This document shows, one piece after another, positions 63,155 through 64,000 of a DNA stretch of 64,000 nucleotides. The stretch spans positions 310,001 through 374,000 of the forward strand of contig JANFNE010000027.1 in assembly GCA_024867545.1 (NCBI GenBank), in the 5' to 3' direction. This stretch comes from Phytopythium helicoides. Its lineage: Eukaryota > Oomycota > Peronosporomycetes > Pythiales > Pythiaceae. A model generated the notes under the pieces. The model was not told the origin of the DNA and searched no databases. It saw only the letters and a list, made by a program, of their open reading frames with translations. Position numbers and translations under genes: made by a program. The stretch's first letter is position 1, and each line of letters begins with the position of its first letter.

Positions 63155-63437
63155 GCGTCGAGAGCGTACGAGCGCCGTATGAGCCGCCGGTGGAGCGAGC
63201 GAGCGCCATGGACGCGCGCCTGGCCGGCCCGGCGGCCGCTAGCTTCTTTTTGATTATTCCACCGATCTCCTTGTGATACTACCGAAAAGGAGCCTGTCGA
63301 AATACACTTTTTTGCCATATCCCGCGTGCAAGTGGCATTTTTTTCTACCATCACTATACAAATAAAGCAGGCACGTTATGGCATCATATAGCGATTTAGA
63401 CCTTGCCATTATGGATGTTGAAGAGAGATGGCTACAC

Positions 63438-64000
63438 TCATGCTTGCGCGACTGCCGCCTCGGTCGGCTCCTCTGGAGCTGGGAAGCGCAGCGAGAGCCA
63501 CTCGGAGAGCGCTGCAAAGGCCTTTTCGCGCTCGGGGTCGTTGAACAGGTCGTGGTAGAAGCCCTCGAGCAGCGTGAACTCCTTGTCGGCGCTCGCGATG
63601 CGCTCGTAGAAGGCCTTGGCCAACGGCACGCTCGTGACCTTGTCGCCCGAGCCCATGAGGAACAGCACGGGGATGGAGCAGAACGCCGACTTGGGGTCTT
63701 CGACACGCGTGTCGCTCTGGATGGCCAGCATGGCCTGGAGCGACTGCTCGCCCATTCGCGCCGTCATGGGCTCGGTTTCCGTCAGCGGGTCGGCGTCGAA
63801 CTCAGCCAGGAACTTTTCGTTGCGAGAGACGAAGTCGCGGTTCACGCCCGGCACGATGCGCGCCTTGGGCAGAATCGCCGACAGCGGCTTGCTGAACACG
63901 GCCTGAATGCGCAGCGTGGTCGTCATCTCGACCGACACGGCGGGCGCCACGAGGAACAGCGCGCGGAAGGTGTGCGCTCCGGACAGCACCGTGTGCAGGC
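63438..64000 (-). CDS. Alpha/beta hydrolase, monoacylglycerol-lipase-like, 5' end off the window
   Basis: The C-terminal 187 residues or so of a serine hydrolase; the N-terminal part with the GxSxG nucleophile lies beyond the right edge. Visible are the core strand ALFLVAPAV, a cap region, and the end of the triad: Asp in LFLMGSGDKVTS and His in EGFYHDLFND. That arrangement, with the tail FAALSEWLSLRF, is typical of monoglyceride lipase / Hydrolase_4 proteins. It would act on a lipid ester, probably in the cytosol or on membranes. The stop is at 63438. Confidence 0.85.
   Translation of the reverse strand, partial: LHTVLSGAHTFRALFLVAPAVSVEMTTTLRIQAVFSKPLSAILPKARIVPGVNRDFVSRNEKFLAEFDADPLTETEPMTARMGEQSLQAMLAIQSDTRVEDPKSAFCSIPVLFLMGSGDKVTSVPLAKAFYERIASADKEFTLLEGFYHDLFNDPEREKAFAALSEWLSLRFPAPEEPTEAAVAQA

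Noticed and set aside
1..64000. tRNA or rRNA genes
   Set aside because: None recognised when looking for GTTCGA-type T-loops with matching stems; a covariance-model scan was not possible.

Overview
The window is nuclear DNA of an oomycete, most likely a Pythium or Phytophthora relative. Support comes from short GT-AG introns (54 to 104 bp), GC-rich compact genes, a GPCR-PIP kinase fusion, several SKN1/KRE6-type beta-glucan proteins, armadillo-repeat families, and start sites resembling the oomycete Inr/FPR core promoter (GCTCATTYYNCAWTTT).

Layout, left to right. 0-5.6 kb: end of a SKN1/KRE6 gene, a small acidic protein, a bromodomain-like AT-hook protein, and a three-exon protein with a HAD-like motif. 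5.7-10.6 kb: a cluster of four related armadillo loci, two of them relics. 11-13.5 kb: a type II membrane prolyl 4-hydroxylase and a His-rich protein with an acylation-type N-terminus. 14-19.8 kb: a tandem duplication of SKN1/KRE6 genes. 19.8-26.8 kb: an Arf-like GTPase, a Tudor-like-repeat membrane protein and a lamin-like intermediate-filament protein. 26.8-34.7 kb: a 1246-residue armadillo protein, an EF-hand protein, and a large inverted repeat carrying two divergent glycine-rich secreted proteins. 35-40.6 kb: a small conserved protein, an eIF4G-like factor with PAM2 motifs, and a coiled-coil protein. 41-43.2 kb: a Fanzor (eukaryotic TnpB-type RNA-guided nuclease) with hairpins just 3' of its stop. 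43.8-49.7 kb: malate dehydrogenase and the GPCR-PIP kinase. 50-53 kb: two tandem armadillo genes. 53.5-60.6 kb: a Yip1/YIPF5 protein and two START/FYVE-like/GAF paralogues in inverted orientation that share a nearly identical core. 62.7-64 kb: an N-acylated Ala/Glu/Pro protein and an alpha/beta hydrolase that runs off the window.

Most genes are housekeeping, membrane-traffic, cell-wall or signalling genes. The Fanzor is the only clear mobile-element-derived gene. The window also contains about twenty single-base frame breaks in otherwise well-conserved genes, malate dehydrogenase included. Many lie in short homopolymers and most are extra bases. I read most of them as base-level errors in the assembly, so broken frames here are weak evidence for pseudogenes. 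The clear relics are the truncated or stop-bearing armadillo copies. Coordinates of spliced genes are whole spans; exon limits are given in the evidence and are my own reading of splice sites.
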